From positions 11,699,501 through 11,763,500 of the forward strand of contig NZ_CP012333.1 in assembly GCF_001263205.1 (NCBI RefSeq): a stretch of DNA of 64,000 nucleotides. The letters are read 5' to 3'. Of the stretch, positions 18,651 through 27,188 are shown in pieces (the stretch's first letter is position 1; each line of letters opens with the position of its first letter). The position numbers and the translations under genes were made by a program. The notes under the pieces were generated by a model that was given only the letters and a program-made list of their open reading frames with translations, made no database searches and was not told the origin of the DNA. The stretch comes from Labilithrix luteola. Lineage in GTDB: Bacteria; Myxococcota_A; Polyangia; Polyangiales; Polyangiaceae.

Positions 18651-19352
18651 ATGAGCTCGTATGTGGTCTTGAAGCTCGGGACGGCGACGCTCAAAAAGCA
18701 CGCGGTGCCGACGCATCCCGACGCGGCGGACGGGTACTTCGCGCTTCGCTCCGGCAGGGGCGTCGCGCTCCTCTTCCTCGAAGCTTCGCTCGACGATCTG
18801 TCGTCCGACGACGAAGAGGCGGCCGAAGAGCTCGCGCTACACCTGACGGCGGATCTTCTCGCCGGGCACCGCGATCCGCGCGGCGTGCTCGTGTCGTCGG
18901 GCAATCCGAAGAGCGAGCCCCGAGGGAAGACGTACGACCAGCTCGTCGCCGAGCTCTCACCGAATGGACGATGGATCCCGAACGAGGGCGCGGCGCTCAT
19001 CGACGTGGCCGGCGAGGACCGCGAGATCCCCGTCCCTCCGCTCCCCAAGGCGAAGCCGATCGAGGTCTACGTCCTCTCGCCAGCGCGCGCGATGCGGGAC
19101 CTCGCCCTGCAAGAGGCGCCGCTGCGCGTCGTGTGCCGAACGTCACGCGCCAAGGCACGCCCGGTCGACGCGAGCACCTTCTACGTACCGAAGATGAAGG
19201 CCCTCGGCTTCACCACGAAGCGCCGCGTGTGGTCCGACGGCTCGGCCGAGGAGCTCCGCGGCGAGAAGGCGGGGGCGAGCCTCCAAGTCCTCGCCGAGCA
19301 AGACGGCGCAGATGCCATCTTCCTCCGGGTCACCATCATCCTTCACCGCTAA
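18651..19352 (+). CDS. Conserved hypothetical protein
   Basis: 233 residues from the ATG at 18651, directly after a G-rich stretch; the longer frame from 18210 runs through the upstream gene. There is no signal peptide or membrane segment, so it is probably cytoplasmic. The first half is acidic (DDLSSDDEEAAEELALHL); a VLVSSGNPK element and a basic C-terminal half follow. No known domain was recognised. It converges on the lipoprotein gene 19382-20719 with a gap of 29 bases. Confidence 0.6.
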   Translation: MSSYVVLKLGTATLKKHAVPTHPDAADGYFALRSGRGVALLFLEASLDDLSSDDEEAAEELALHLTADLLAGHRDPRGVLVSSGNPKSEPRGKTYDQLVAELSPNGRWIPNEGAALIDVAGEDREIPVPPLPKAKPIEVYVLSPARAMRDLALQEAPLRVVCRTSRAKARPVDASTFYVPKMKALGFTTKRRVWSDGSAEELRGEKAGASLQVLAEQDGADAIFLRVTIILHR

Positions 19353-19381
19353 CCTGCCGCCGGTGCTGGGTCGAACGGCGC

Positions 19382-20719
19382 TCAGTCGGGGAGCTCCCCC
19401 GGGCCGAGAGAGTCGAGACGGATGCGGACAAGGTCGGCGCGCCATCCATTCATGACCCTGACGAAGATCTCATCGCAATTCATCGCGTGAACTCTCTGCC
19501 AGTTCCAAGTCCCCTTGTTGGGAAGGAACCAGGAATGCCCGTCGGCGATGCGCACGATCCGAAGCCCGTCGTGACGGCTTCGCGCTGCGAACCCGCACCC
19601 TACCTGGAAACGTTCGGCGCTCAGGGCGGAGCCGACCTCGGAGCGCAGCCGGCGTTTCCGTACCTGGGATGGGTCGGTCGTGTAGGGCGCCGTCGTGATC
19701 GCATAGGTATCGAGACCGCCGTCGTTCGGCGGTCGCGGCGCTCCCTCGAGCCAGACCATATCGACCCCATCCGTGCCGAACGCCCCGGCGCCGCGCGTTT
19801 GATCCGTTCCGAAGCTGACGAGATCCCGCACGCCGGCCGCTTCGGTCCAGACCTTCGCTTTCGCGCCTTGGTACGAGCCGGCGGTCCAAAAGATGGCGTC
19901 GTCCGTGAAGAAGAACTGCGCGTGGTTCAGACCATCATCCTGGGTCCACAAGACGCGAGGAGACCCGAGAGCGGACCACGGGTAGAGCAGGAAATCGGGG
20001 CTCCACCCTGTCTCCACGATGCCGAACGGTCCCGTATACAGCGAATGAGGGCCGCCCTCGGTCCGGTGTATGGCGAAGGACGGCGTCAAAGCACCGAGCT
20101 CACCGATGAGATACCCCTCGAGGCGCGAGCTCTGAAGCTCATTCAGCGACAGGACGTAGTGGTCGCGCCAAAGATACCCACCGCCCAAGGTGCACCGATC
20201 GGAGTCCGCTTCGATGACTCCGTATCGAACGTGACCATCAACGTCGATGACGAGGCGCCAGACAAACGGCTTGGTAAATTTGCTGACTTGAAAGAGTAGC
20301 TTCCCGTCGGACGCTACGGTCGCAGACACCCAGGAGCTTAGGAACTCGTACGGATCGTCGCGGTTGACGGCAATCCGTTGGCACGCGACGTCGCTTGGAT
20401 GAAGGTCTGGGCCACAAGATTCCCACTGAAGCGGCGCAGGGAACTGGTCGGTGGCGGTCGGAATGTAGAAGCTGCAGTCAGGATCGTAACCTTCGTAGAG
20501 CTGCCACCCGTCCGGGATGTCGGCCGGACGGGGAGGCGGCTTGTGCGCGGGCGCATCGCGCGTTCGGGCGTCTGCCGGCGTCACGCGGTCGGGGGAGAAC
20601 ACGGCGGCGTCGCTCGCGGCACCGTCGTGTTCAACCTCGGAACATCCATGAAACGCCAAGGCGCCGAGGGGCACCACGAGCGAAGCGCACGCAACGAGGG
20701 TGCGGCGAATCCCGGTCAC
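19382..20719 (-). CDS. Lipoprotein, possible beta-propeller
   Basis: 445 residues. The signal peptide has lipobox FHGC (Cys26), followed by an Asp/Ala/Pro-rich linker to residue 70 that is typical of surface lipoproteins of this genome. The body has repeated aromatic strand segments (GKLLFQVSKF, GGYLWRDHYVLSL, DAIFWTAGSYQGAKAKVW, VDMVWLEGA) that suggest a propeller fold. Several Cys may form disulphides. The gene stands alone with its 5' end facing a gene-free region of 545 bases. Function unknown. Confidence 0.7.
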   Translation of the reverse strand: MTGIRRTLVACASLVVPLGALAFHGCSEVEHDGAASDAAVFSPDRVTPADARTRDAPAHKPPPRPADIPDGWQLYEGYDPDCSFYIPTATDQFPAPLQWESCGPDLHPSDVACQRIAVNRDDPYEFLSSWVSATVASDGKLLFQVSKFTKPFVWRLVIDVDGHVRYGVIEADSDRCTLGGGYLWRDHYVLSLNELQSSRLEGYLIGELGALTPSFAIHRTEGGPHSLYTGPFGIVETGWSPDFLLYPWSALGSPRVLWTQDDGLNHAQFFFTDDAIFWTAGSYQGAKAKVWTEAAGVRDLVSFGTDQTRGAGAFGTDGVDMVWLEGAPRPPNDGGLDTYAITTAPYTTDPSQVRKRRLRSEVGSALSAERFQVGCGFAARSRHDGLRIVRIADGHSWFLPNKGTWNWQRVHAMNCDEIFVRVMNGWRADLVRIRLDSLGPGELPD

Positions 20720-21046
20720 GGGCAGGGCCCGCCTGCCGCTGAGCCGAACGACGACCTACCGCTACGATTGCGCACTGTGCCCCTCGCCGACGAATGAACG
20801 GTGGGCAGAGACCGACCAATGCCCCACCAACGTTGGCGGCACTCTTAGCGTGCGACTCGTGGCAGGCGCGAGAAGATTCCAATTACAAGAATCGCGAAAT
20901 TTGGATGTCCGACCACGCACACGATTTACGCGCACACTTGCTCAGTTGGATTATGCAACAGTGAGCGTCGCCGAGCGCGCTCGAAACGCGAGAACCAACG
21001 GAACGAGAGAAGGTCGCGAAGCACATCCGCGGCTATTCGACTTAAC

Positions 21047-21067
21047 GATGTTCGTTCGTCGAACATC
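21047..21067. repeat. Perfect 8-base inverted repeat
   Basis: GATGTTCG-TTCGT-CGAACATC: 8-base arms with a 5-base loop. Operator or hairpin; no T-tract follows. Confidence 0.5.
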
Positions 21068-21088
21068 AAAGATCCCGTTAATCCCCAA

Positions 21089-21102
21089 TTGTCGTGCGAC
21101 AA
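21089..21102. repeat. Palindrome TTGTCG-TG-CGACAA
   Basis: A 14-base dyad with perfect 6-base arms, 22 bases after the preceding inverted repeat. The size fits a dimeric regulator site; no regulator is assigned. Confidence 0.4.
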
Positions 21103-21264
21103 CTCGCCTCAGCCAGTCGGCGGGTGAATGTTCGAAACCTCGCCATCTCCGCAATGAGGATGATGCGAAGACCCGTCACGCTCGGCTCGCGTGGAACAAG
21201 TCACACACTCGGTCACCCAAAGCCGTCGAAATGATGGCCGTCGGCACGCGCGCAAAGCGTGCGC

Positions 21265-21975
21265 TCAGGCGCAGCCCTCCGGGCCGCACACCGCGCCTTC
21301 CGCGAAGACCTCGGGGCCCGCGCTGAGCTCGCTGTACGTCCGCTGGAGCGCCGAGCGGAGAAGCTCCGCCGGTTGAGCCCCCGAGACTGCGTACTTACCG
21401 CCGAGCACGAAGAACGGAACTCCATTGATTCCGAGCTCCGCGGCTTCCTCTTCGTCGGCGCGAACCGCCGCGCCGTGGGCGTCGCTGGCGAGCACCGCAC
21501 GGACCTCCTCGGCGTCGAGGCCCGCTTCGGAGGCGAGCCGCACGAGCGTCTCGGGATCGCCGATCGGCTCGCCCTGCTCCATGTAGCCCTTGAGAAAGCG
21601 CTCTTTGACGGCGTCCTGAACGCCGCGTTCACGCGCAAGGTGGAGCACGCGATGCGCGTCGAAGGTGTTGCCCGAGCGGATGATGTCGAAGCGAAAGGTG
21701 AGCCCGTCGGCGCGCGCCACGTCGGTCATGCGCGTGATCATGGCTTGAGCCTGCTCCTCGGGGACGCCGTACTTCTTCGCGAGCCGCTCGGCGTACGACA
21801 CGTCCCGATCCCGCTCGCGGGGCGCCGACGGGTCGAGCTCGAACGCCCGCCACACCACCTCGATCTCATCGCGCGCCGCGAACGTCTCGAGCGCCGCCTC
21901 GAGGCGACGCTTGCCGATGTAACACCAAGGGCAAGCAATGTCGGACCAGACGTCGATGCGGAGCGTCTTCTTCAT
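21265..21975 (-). CDS. DsbA-family oxidoreductase, FrnE-like
   Basis: 236 residues with no signal peptide, so cytoplasmic. The thioredoxin-fold active site CPWC is at 15-18 in DVWSDIACPWCYIGKRRLE, characteristic of the FrnE/2-hydroxychromene-2-carboxylate isomerase branch of the DsbA family. The all-helical insertion and the C-terminal GVPFFVLGGKYAVSGAQ strand with cis-Pro are in place. The family performs thiol-disulphide exchange or isomerisation, and some members help in oxidative stress. The C-terminus carries an extra Cys (CGPEGCA). The gene is followed on the same strand by unrelated genes, so no pathway is implied. Confidence 0.85.
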   Translation of the reverse strand: MKKTLRIDVWSDIACPWCYIGKRRLEAALETFAARDEIEVVWRAFELDPSAPRERDRDVSYAERLAKKYGVPEEQAQAMITRMTDVARADGLTFRFDIIRSGNTFDAHRVLHLARERGVQDAVKERFLKGYMEQGEPIGDPETLVRLASEAGLDAEEVRAVLASDAHGAAVRADEEEAAELGINGVPFFVLGGKYAVSGAQPAELLRSALQRTYSELSAGPEVFAEGAVCGPEGCA

Positions 21976-22122
21976 TTCCCCGACACTCTAAGGCGTCCCC
22001 CCGCGACGCGCACGTCACCGCAGGCGCGGCGTTCTCCATCGAAAGATGGTTCGAACCTCAACCGCACTCGCTACGGAACAGCCATCAAGGTGACGCGCCT
22101 CGAGGGCGCTCGTTGCGCTGGA

Positions 22123-22803
22123 TCAGAGCGCGCCGTTCATCGGATCGTACTTGTCGCCGCTGTTGACGAAGGGCGCGGCGCCCGGCGTGCGCTTCGCGCC
22201 ACCGGTCGACGGACGATCCTTCGCGCGCTTCGCGGCAGCGGCGGCGGCGGTCGCCTCGCGGGCCTTGTCGGCCTCGGCGAGCCTTGCCTTCTGTTCGTCG
22301 GTGAGCACCCTCGCCGGAGCGGCCTCGCCGAGATCCATCGCGGCGGGCGGAGGCGCCGCGGCGGCGGCCGTGGCCACGGGTTGCGAGCTCGGAGCCTTCG
22401 CGTCGAGGTTCGCGACGCGGAGCGCGCCGAAGCCGAGACCGCAGGCGACCGCCAGGCCGACGCCGACGAACGCCAGCACACGCCCCTTCTTCGGCTTGAA
22501 CGCCTCGTCGGGCAGCGTGTCGAGATCGACACCGAGCGCAGGCGCGGGCGGCTCCGCGACGCTCATCGCCACCGGCGCGATGCTTTGCACGGGCTCGGCC
22601 GAGGCCGCGTCGAGGCCGGCAGCATCCGCGAGCGTGGTCCACGCCGTCGCACCGGGCGGGAGCACGGGGGTGGCCTCCGTGAGGAGCCCCGACTGGAACG
22701 CTTCGTCGAGCGCATCGAGGCTCATCGCGCGAACCTCGCCGGTCGTGAGCTTCACGCGCCAGAGATCGGTTCCCGCCTGCTCTTCGTGCGTCGTCGTGTT
22801 CAT
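22123..22803 (-). CDS. GYF-like domain membrane protein
   Basis: 226 residues from the ATG at 22803. Residues 12-62 (LWRVKLTTGEVRAMSLDALDEAF … TAWTTLADAAGL) fit the bacterial GYF_2-type domain, often found at the N-terminus of cytoplasmic-facing proteins. A linker leads to one membrane helix (about 110-130, VLAFVGVGLAVACGLGFGAL), then an Ala/Lys-rich region and a short tail. A single-pass protein with a cytoplasmic binding domain is likely. The partner and role are unknown. Confidence 0.6.
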   Translation of the reverse strand: MNTTTHEEQAGTDLWRVKLTTGEVRAMSLDALDEAFQSGLLTEATPVLPPGATAWTTLADAAGLDAASAEPVQSIAPVAMSVAEPPAPALGVDLDTLPDEAFKPKKGRVLAFVGVGLAVACGLGFGALRVANLDAKAPSSQPVATAAAAAPPPAAMDLGEAAPARVLTDEQKARLAEADKAREATAAAAAAKRAKDRPSTGGAKRTPGAAPFVNSGDKYDPMNGAL

Positions 22804-22928
22804 GGGGCGCGGACCGTACACCGCGACGTCACCGTCGGAAGACGCGAAGTGCCCGTGAGACGCCCGTGAGCCGAACGTTGGCGTGCGCCGGTCAGGGCTA
22901 GCCGATTCAAGCCGTGGTGCGCGCGCCC

Positions 22929-23327
22929 TCAGCGATAGCCGGGACTCGGCGGAGCGCTCGGCTCGATCAAGAACGTCGTCTGGATCTCCTTCTCCCGAAA
23001 GCCGGTGAAGACCACGTTGCACACGACGATCTTGCCGTACCAGCGCGAATGCTCGCGCAGATCGGTCATCGGACTATGGGACAGCGGCAAGAGCCCAGGT
23101 CCGTAGCCCGAGATGGGCGGATGAAAGTGCTCGAATTGCCCATAGCGGACGCCCGTATCGAGATCCGTGATGAGCGGACGATCGAAGACCGGCACAGGAT
23201 CGCCGCCTCCGAAGAGGCCTTCGTTGGATCGGCCGTAGAACACGCGCACCTCGACACGATGGCCCACCGGGATCGGGGCCGCCCCCCGCATCTGGACCTG
23301 CGTCATACCGTTCGCCACCGCCGACAT
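22929..23327 (-). CDS. Hypothetical protein
   Basis: 132 residues from the ATG at 23327, six bases after AGAGGAG on the minus strand; the longer reading to 23393 lacks such a site. It is a soluble, beta-rich protein with segments VGHRVEVRVFYGR, FDRPLITDLDTGVRYG and KIVVCNVVFTGFREKEIQTTF. No family recognised. It lies between the GYF-like gene and the SDR gene on the same strand, with gaps over 100 bases, so co-transcription is uncertain. Confidence 0.6.
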   Translation of the reverse strand: MSAVANGMTQVQMRGAAPIPVGHRVEVRVFYGRSNEGLFGGGDPVPVFDRPLITDLDTGVRYGQFEHFHPPISGYGPGLLPLSHSPMTDLREHSRWYGKIVVCNVVFTGFREKEIQTTFLIEPSAPPSPGYR

Positions 23328-23454
23328 CTCGCTCTCCTCTGGCCGCCAGGCGAGACGGCTCACGGGTCGACGGTATCCTCGCGCGCAGCGCATGGCGAGC
23401 GCCGACGCGGGGAGCTCCCCCCTCCCCGTCCCGGCGCGGCGAGCTCACCTTCCG

Positions 23455-24273
23455 TCAAGCGAGCCCGAACTGCTCCTTGACCCGCCTCATGAACGTCGTG
23501 TCGTCGGCAGCCTTGCGATTGGCGACGAGCGCGTTTGCGTCCTCGCCTGCGGTGTAGCGCAGCTGGTTCGTGCCGTCGGTTGCAGCCTCGTAGATGACCT
23601 TCGCGACCACCATCGGCTCGGAGCCTTTGGTCATGAGGTTCGTCATGATGCCGAGGAGCTTCCTGACGATGGACTGGTACTCGACCATGCGTTCATCGTT
23701 GCTGAAGTCGAACGAGCGGCCGCCGAAGTCGGTCTTGATGGCTCCGGGCTCGACGATCTTGACCCGGACGCCGATGGACTCCATCTCCCAGCTCAGCGCC
23801 TCCGAGAGGCCCTCTACCGCGAACTTTGTGCCGTGGTAGAGCGTGCCCAAGGGAAAGGTCATCTTCCCGCCAATCGACGAGACATTGATGATGACCCCGC
23901 TCCTGTTGGCGCGGAAGTGCGGGAGGACGGCCTTGGTGGTCTCGAGGAGGCCCATGACGTTCACGTCGAACTGGCGTCGGATCTTCTCCATGGCCGTCGC
24001 TTCGAGCGGGCCATAAGCGCCGTAGCCGGCGTTGTTCAGCAGGACGTCGATCTTGCCGAACTTCGCGATGGCAGCATCGACGGCGCTCTTGATTGAGGTG
24101 GGGTCCTGCACGTCGAGTCGCGTGACGAGGACGTTGGCCAGAGCTGTCAGCTCCTTCTCCTTCTGCGGATCTCGCATGGTGGCCACCACGTTCCACCCGC
24201 GGTCATGGAAGTACTGGGCCGTCGCCTTGCCGATGCCGCTGCTGGCGCCCGTAATCAGGATCGTCTTGCTCAT
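23455..24273 (-). CDS. Short-chain dehydrogenase/reductase (SDR)
   Basis: 272 residues from the ATG at 24273, five bases after GGGAGGA. A classical SDR: the cofactor motif TGASSGIG starts at residue 8, NNAGYG is at 80-85, and the catalytic Ser (132/133), Tyr146 and Lys150 are all present (YHGTK). NAD(P)-dependent oxidation or reduction of a small carbonyl or alcohol is expected; Arg34 near the second strand suggests NADPH. The substrate cannot be told from sequence. It stands alone in the cytoplasm-directed set between hypothetical genes. Confidence 0.88.
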   Translation of the reverse strand: MSKTILITGASSGIGKATAQYFHDRGWNVVATMRDPQKEKELTALANVLVTRLDVQDPTSIKSAVDAAIAKFGKIDVLLNNAGYGAYGPLEATAMEKIRRQFDVNVMGLLETTKAVLPHFRANRSGVIINVSSIGGKMTFPLGTLYHGTKFAVEGLSEALSWEMESIGVRVKIVEPGAIKTDFGGRSFDFSNDERMVEYQSIVRKLLGIMTNLMTKGSEPMVVAKVIYEAATDGTNQLRYTAGEDANALVANRKAADDTTFMRRVKEQFGLA

Positions 24274-24377
24274 CTCATCCTCCCTGGGCTCGAGGCCGCA
24301 AAATCGGCATCGGGAAGCGATCGCCGTGCCAGGGTCGTCGATGGAGAGGTTCACCTGCGAGCAGGCAACGCTGAGCG

Positions 24378-25325
24378 CTATCGCGTGTCGACCACTTGCG
24401 TGTGGCGGCAAGTAGCGATCGCCTCATCGCGCGTCAGCCCAGCGGTGCCGTACGCGGTTTGGGCACATGTTGCGTTGGCCGGTTGGCCGCGATTCGAGCA
24501 GAGGACGACCGCCTGCTGCTGCGAGAAGCCGAAGCTGTGGTTAGCCTGGCCGGCGCAGGTTGCGGTCTCGGAGGTGCCGCGGTTCGCGCAGAGGGCGACC
24601 GCCTGATCTTGCGTGAAGCCGAACGTCGAGACCGCGAGACCCGCGCACGCAGCGGTCGTGGCCGAGCCGCGATGGGCACACAGCGCGACGGTTTGATCGC
24701 TCGAGAAGCCGTCGGTCCTGAAGGCTGCTCCGAGGCACTGCGCGACCACCGCGCCATCGCGTCCGGCGCAGACCGCGACCGATTGTGCGCGCGTGAAGCC
24801 GAACACTGTGAGGGCACTCTGCGCACACTGGGCAGTCTCGACCGAGCCCCCCCTCGCGCAGAGCGCAACCGATTCGTCCTGGCTGAAGCCGAACGTCAGC
24901 AACGCCATGCCAGCACATCCAGCGCTGTCGACGAGGTTGCCCTGGCAGAGCGCCGCCGCTTGCGCGCTGCTGAAGCCGAGCGCCCGAACCGCTTGCAGCA
25001 CGCAGCTCGCGGAAGCCGCGGCTCGGCCGCCCGGTGACTCGGCGCGAAAGAGCGCGAGGGTGAGATGATCCTCGAGGTCTTCTTGATCGACCGCACTGTA
25101 CGCCTCGATGTTGGCGTTCACCGTCTGCTGAACCTGGCCCGCCAACGTCACCACGTCGGTCGAGGTCGAAGCATCGACGCCCGCATCGGCGCTACCGCCA
25201 TCGCCTTGGATCGTGAGCTCATCGCGCGTGGTCGACGTCGTAGACGAGCTCGTGACGCTCTCGCACGCCGCCGCGAAGACGAGCACGAGAGCAACCGAGC
25301 CGATGAGCCGGGCCGGACTCCCCAT
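24378..25325 (-). CDS. Lipoprotein with seven 30-residue two-Cys repeats
   Basis: 315 residues. The signal peptide ends at lipobox FAAAC (Cys21). After a Ser/Thr/Asp linker and a helical segment, seven tandem repeats of exactly 30 residues run from about residue 105 to the end. Each has Cys at positions 1 and 20 and the core T-F-G-F-[ST]-x-D-Q-[AS]-V-A-L-C-A-x-R-G. The units differ moderately, so the array is old. The regular Cys spacing suggests two helices per unit held by disulphides in an exported solenoid. I do not know a named family. The first and last units are the most diverged. Confidence 0.75.
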   Translation of the reverse strand: MGSPARLIGSVALVLVFAAACESVTSSSTTSTTRDELTIQGDGGSADAGVDASTSTDVVTLAGQVQQTVNANIEAYSAVDQEDLEDHLTLALFRAESPGGRAAASASCVLQAVRALGFSSAQAAALCQGNLVDSAGCAGMALLTFGFSQDESVALCARGGSVETAQCAQSALTVFGFTRAQSVAVCAGRDGAVVAQCLGAAFRTDGFSSDQTVALCAHRGSATTAACAGLAVSTFGFTQDQAVALCANRGTSETATCAGQANHSFGFSQQQAVVLCSNRGQPANATCAQTAYGTAGLTRDEAIATCRHTQVVDTR

Positions 25326-25400
25326 ACGCCAACGTCACAGCAAGACCCGTGCATTGGCTCCGGCCCCGCTTCCCCTCACACACGCTCGACCGAGGGGAGC

Positions 25401-26570
25401 TCAGGTCGAAGCGCGCAGTTCCAGACCGTGAGCGTTTCGTTCGAAGGCTGACGGCGCGAGAAGCGCACGCGCGCACGGACGCACGATTTCGTCGAGGGCG
25501 CGCGCGGCGGCGGCATCGAGTTGGGCGGAGTCGAGCCGGCCGTGCGCAGTGAGGTCTCCCGCAAAGATCACCGGAGGAGCGGACGGCGATGACGCTCGGA
25601 ATGCCTCGGCCACCGCCTCGCAAACCGCGTGTCCGCCGGCGCGAACGGCCCAAGCCACGAAATGCCAGGCAAGCTCGGCATGACGGGCTTCATCTTCGGC
25701 AATCGTCGCGAGCGCCGCGCGCACGGCCGGATCGACCGCCGAGGCGAGTTGCTCAGCGGCGATGGCTGCGGCGAGCGTCTCCCCGATGCAGCCCTCCGTC
25801 ACCGCACGGGCAGCGACGGACGCGAGGTCCGAGCTCACCTCGACGTTTCCGTCGAACGGAAAGCGGCCTGGCGCAACGGGCTCACCCGCGTAGGCGCTCG
25901 CCAGCGTGAAGCAGAGCCGAGCGTGGCGCATCTCGTCGAGCCCAGCACGATGCGCGTCTTCGACCAGGTCGGCGGGCGCCCCCACCGCGAGAAGCTCCAT
26001 CGCGAATCGCGCGAACGATGCGACCGAGGCGTGTTCGTAGAGCGCGTCGCGCGTCCACTGCGCGGCGAGCGCCGCGCGGGCCGCCGGATCGAGCGAGTCC
26101 ACGCATGGCGATAGACCGTCAGCGCGATAGGACTTCGTGAAGGCTCCACCGCGCACTGCGCGGGCAGTGACTGCCGTGCGAGCGAAAGTATCGACGATGT
26201 ACGGGCGTCCTTCGCAGATCGTCGTATAGACGACCGTGTAACAGCACCCGCCGTCTTTCACGGTCGCCTCGGTCTTCACGTCATCGACGTATGATATTTG
26301 GCTCCTCGCGTCCTCGCGCGATGGACACGACGTTCCCGGAGGCAATCCCGAGTCCGGATCGCTCGAATCGCCGGCATCGACGCCGCCCTCTCCCTCCGGC
26401 GTCGCGGCGATGCACCACTCGATTTCCCTTGGCCCTCCCTGGCAACCGTCGGTGGACGAATGACTCTCCAAAAGACTGCACGCAGCGACGGGCAGCGGGA
26501 GGGACACGGCCAGAAGCGCGAAGATGCGCCGTGTGAGCACCTGACGAAAAGCCTGCGCAGAGGTCATCAT
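25401..26570 (-). CDS. Exported ferritin-like di-iron lipoprotein
   Basis: 389 residues. The signal peptide has lipobox PVAAC (Cys31). A Cys-containing linker domain runs to about 150 (GGCCYTVVYTTICEGRPYIVD). From about 170 to 330 there is a ferritin-like four-helix bundle with metal-ligand motifs: EHASVASFARF, DEMRHARLCF, a mid-helix Glu in GETLAAAIAAEQL, and EDEARHAELAWHF. These Glu and ExxH residues fit a di-iron centre. A ferritin-like domain outside the cytoplasm is unusual for iron storage; oxidase or peroxide-related chemistry is possible. It lies 75 bases upstream of the two-Cys-repeat lipoprotein gene on the same strand. Confidence 0.75.
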   Translation of the reverse strand: MMTSAQAFRQVLTRRIFALLAVSLPLPVAACSLLESHSSTDGCQGGPREIEWCIAATPEGEGGVDAGDSSDPDSGLPPGTSCPSREDARSQISYVDDVKTEATVKDGGCCYTVVYTTICEGRPYIVDTFARTAVTARAVRGGAFTKSYRADGLSPCVDSLDPAARAALAAQWTRDALYEHASVASFARFAMELLAVGAPADLVEDAHRAGLDEMRHARLCFTLASAYAGEPVAPGRFPFDGNVEVSSDLASVAARAVTEGCIGETLAAAIAAEQLASAVDPAVRAALATIAEDEARHAELAWHFVAWAVRAGGHAVCEAVAEAFRASSPSAPPVIFAGDLTAHGRLDSAQLDAAAARALDEIVRPCARALLAPSAFERNAHGLELRAST

Positions 26571-26767
26571 GCATCGACGACGCTATCGCCCGAAGCTACG
26601 AACGTCGCGGGCTACCGTGGCTCACCGCGCATTTGGGGCCCACAAGGTATTCCTCCTCGGCTTGCGTAGCCGGCCATTCGGCAGCCAACCGTCCGAGTGT
26701 CGTATTTTGCTATCGACGTGCGATATCGAGAAGGTGTCGGCGGATCGTCGATGATCAGGGAGCCCGA

Positions 26768-27148
26768 TTACTCTGAAGCGGGAGCCAAGTGAACGCTCCC
26801 TAATGCTAGTGCGCCGGACATGCGAACAACATCCTCGAGCTTGTCGGTTTCACGGGGCGGGCCATGGATCAACACCAGGTTCGCAGCTACGTCGTTCGTG
26901 GCCTCGAACGCTTCTTCGATTGAGTCCTTATATCGAGAAACCGCTACAACCCTGAATATTGTGCCGCCGTAGTCGAGACCTTGTCTCAGGCGCAGCACAA
27001 GACGACCTTGCTGAATACCCTCCACGACAGCATCGAACGGCCCAACGCCGCACGCCGTGCCAAATTCCCACGGATCGGAGACGAGTATCTGAACGAACCG
27101 TCCTTGCCGAAGTCGAAGCGTCATCGATGCTCGGTATACCCCGGTCAC
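26768..27148 (-). CDS. Small hypothetical protein
   Basis: 126 residues from a GTG at 27148; the ATG at 27124 would remove eight residues and is equally possible. Beta-rich start (MTLRLRQGRFVQILVSDPWEF), a GRLVLRLRQ segment, then a helical end. Neither strong Shine-Dalgarno nor known motif is visible. It lies 40 bases downstream of the membrane protein gene on the same strand and may be co-transcribed with it. The coding call rests on composition and the absence of a better frame. Confidence 0.5.
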   Translation of the reverse strand: MTGVYRASMTLRLRQGRFVQILVSDPWEFGTACGVGPFDAVVEGIQQGRLVLRLRQGLDYGGTIFRVVAVSRYKDSIEEAFEATNDVAANLVLIHGPPRETDKLEDVVRMSGALALGSVHLAPASE

Positions 27149-27188
27149 GAGCCAAGGATCCTACGAAACCAGAATTCTGCTTCACCAC

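Larger units (their letters stand above)
20720..21264. other. Intergenic region with two palindromes
   Basis: No credible gene is seen in these 545 bases. The stretch at about 20870-21120 is less GC-rich than its surroundings and holds two short palindromes (21047-21067 and 21089-21102). It lies upstream of the lipoprotein gene 19382-20719 and downstream of the DsbA-like gene. It could contain the lipoprotein promoter or a small RNA, but no defined structure was found. Confidence 0.4.
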
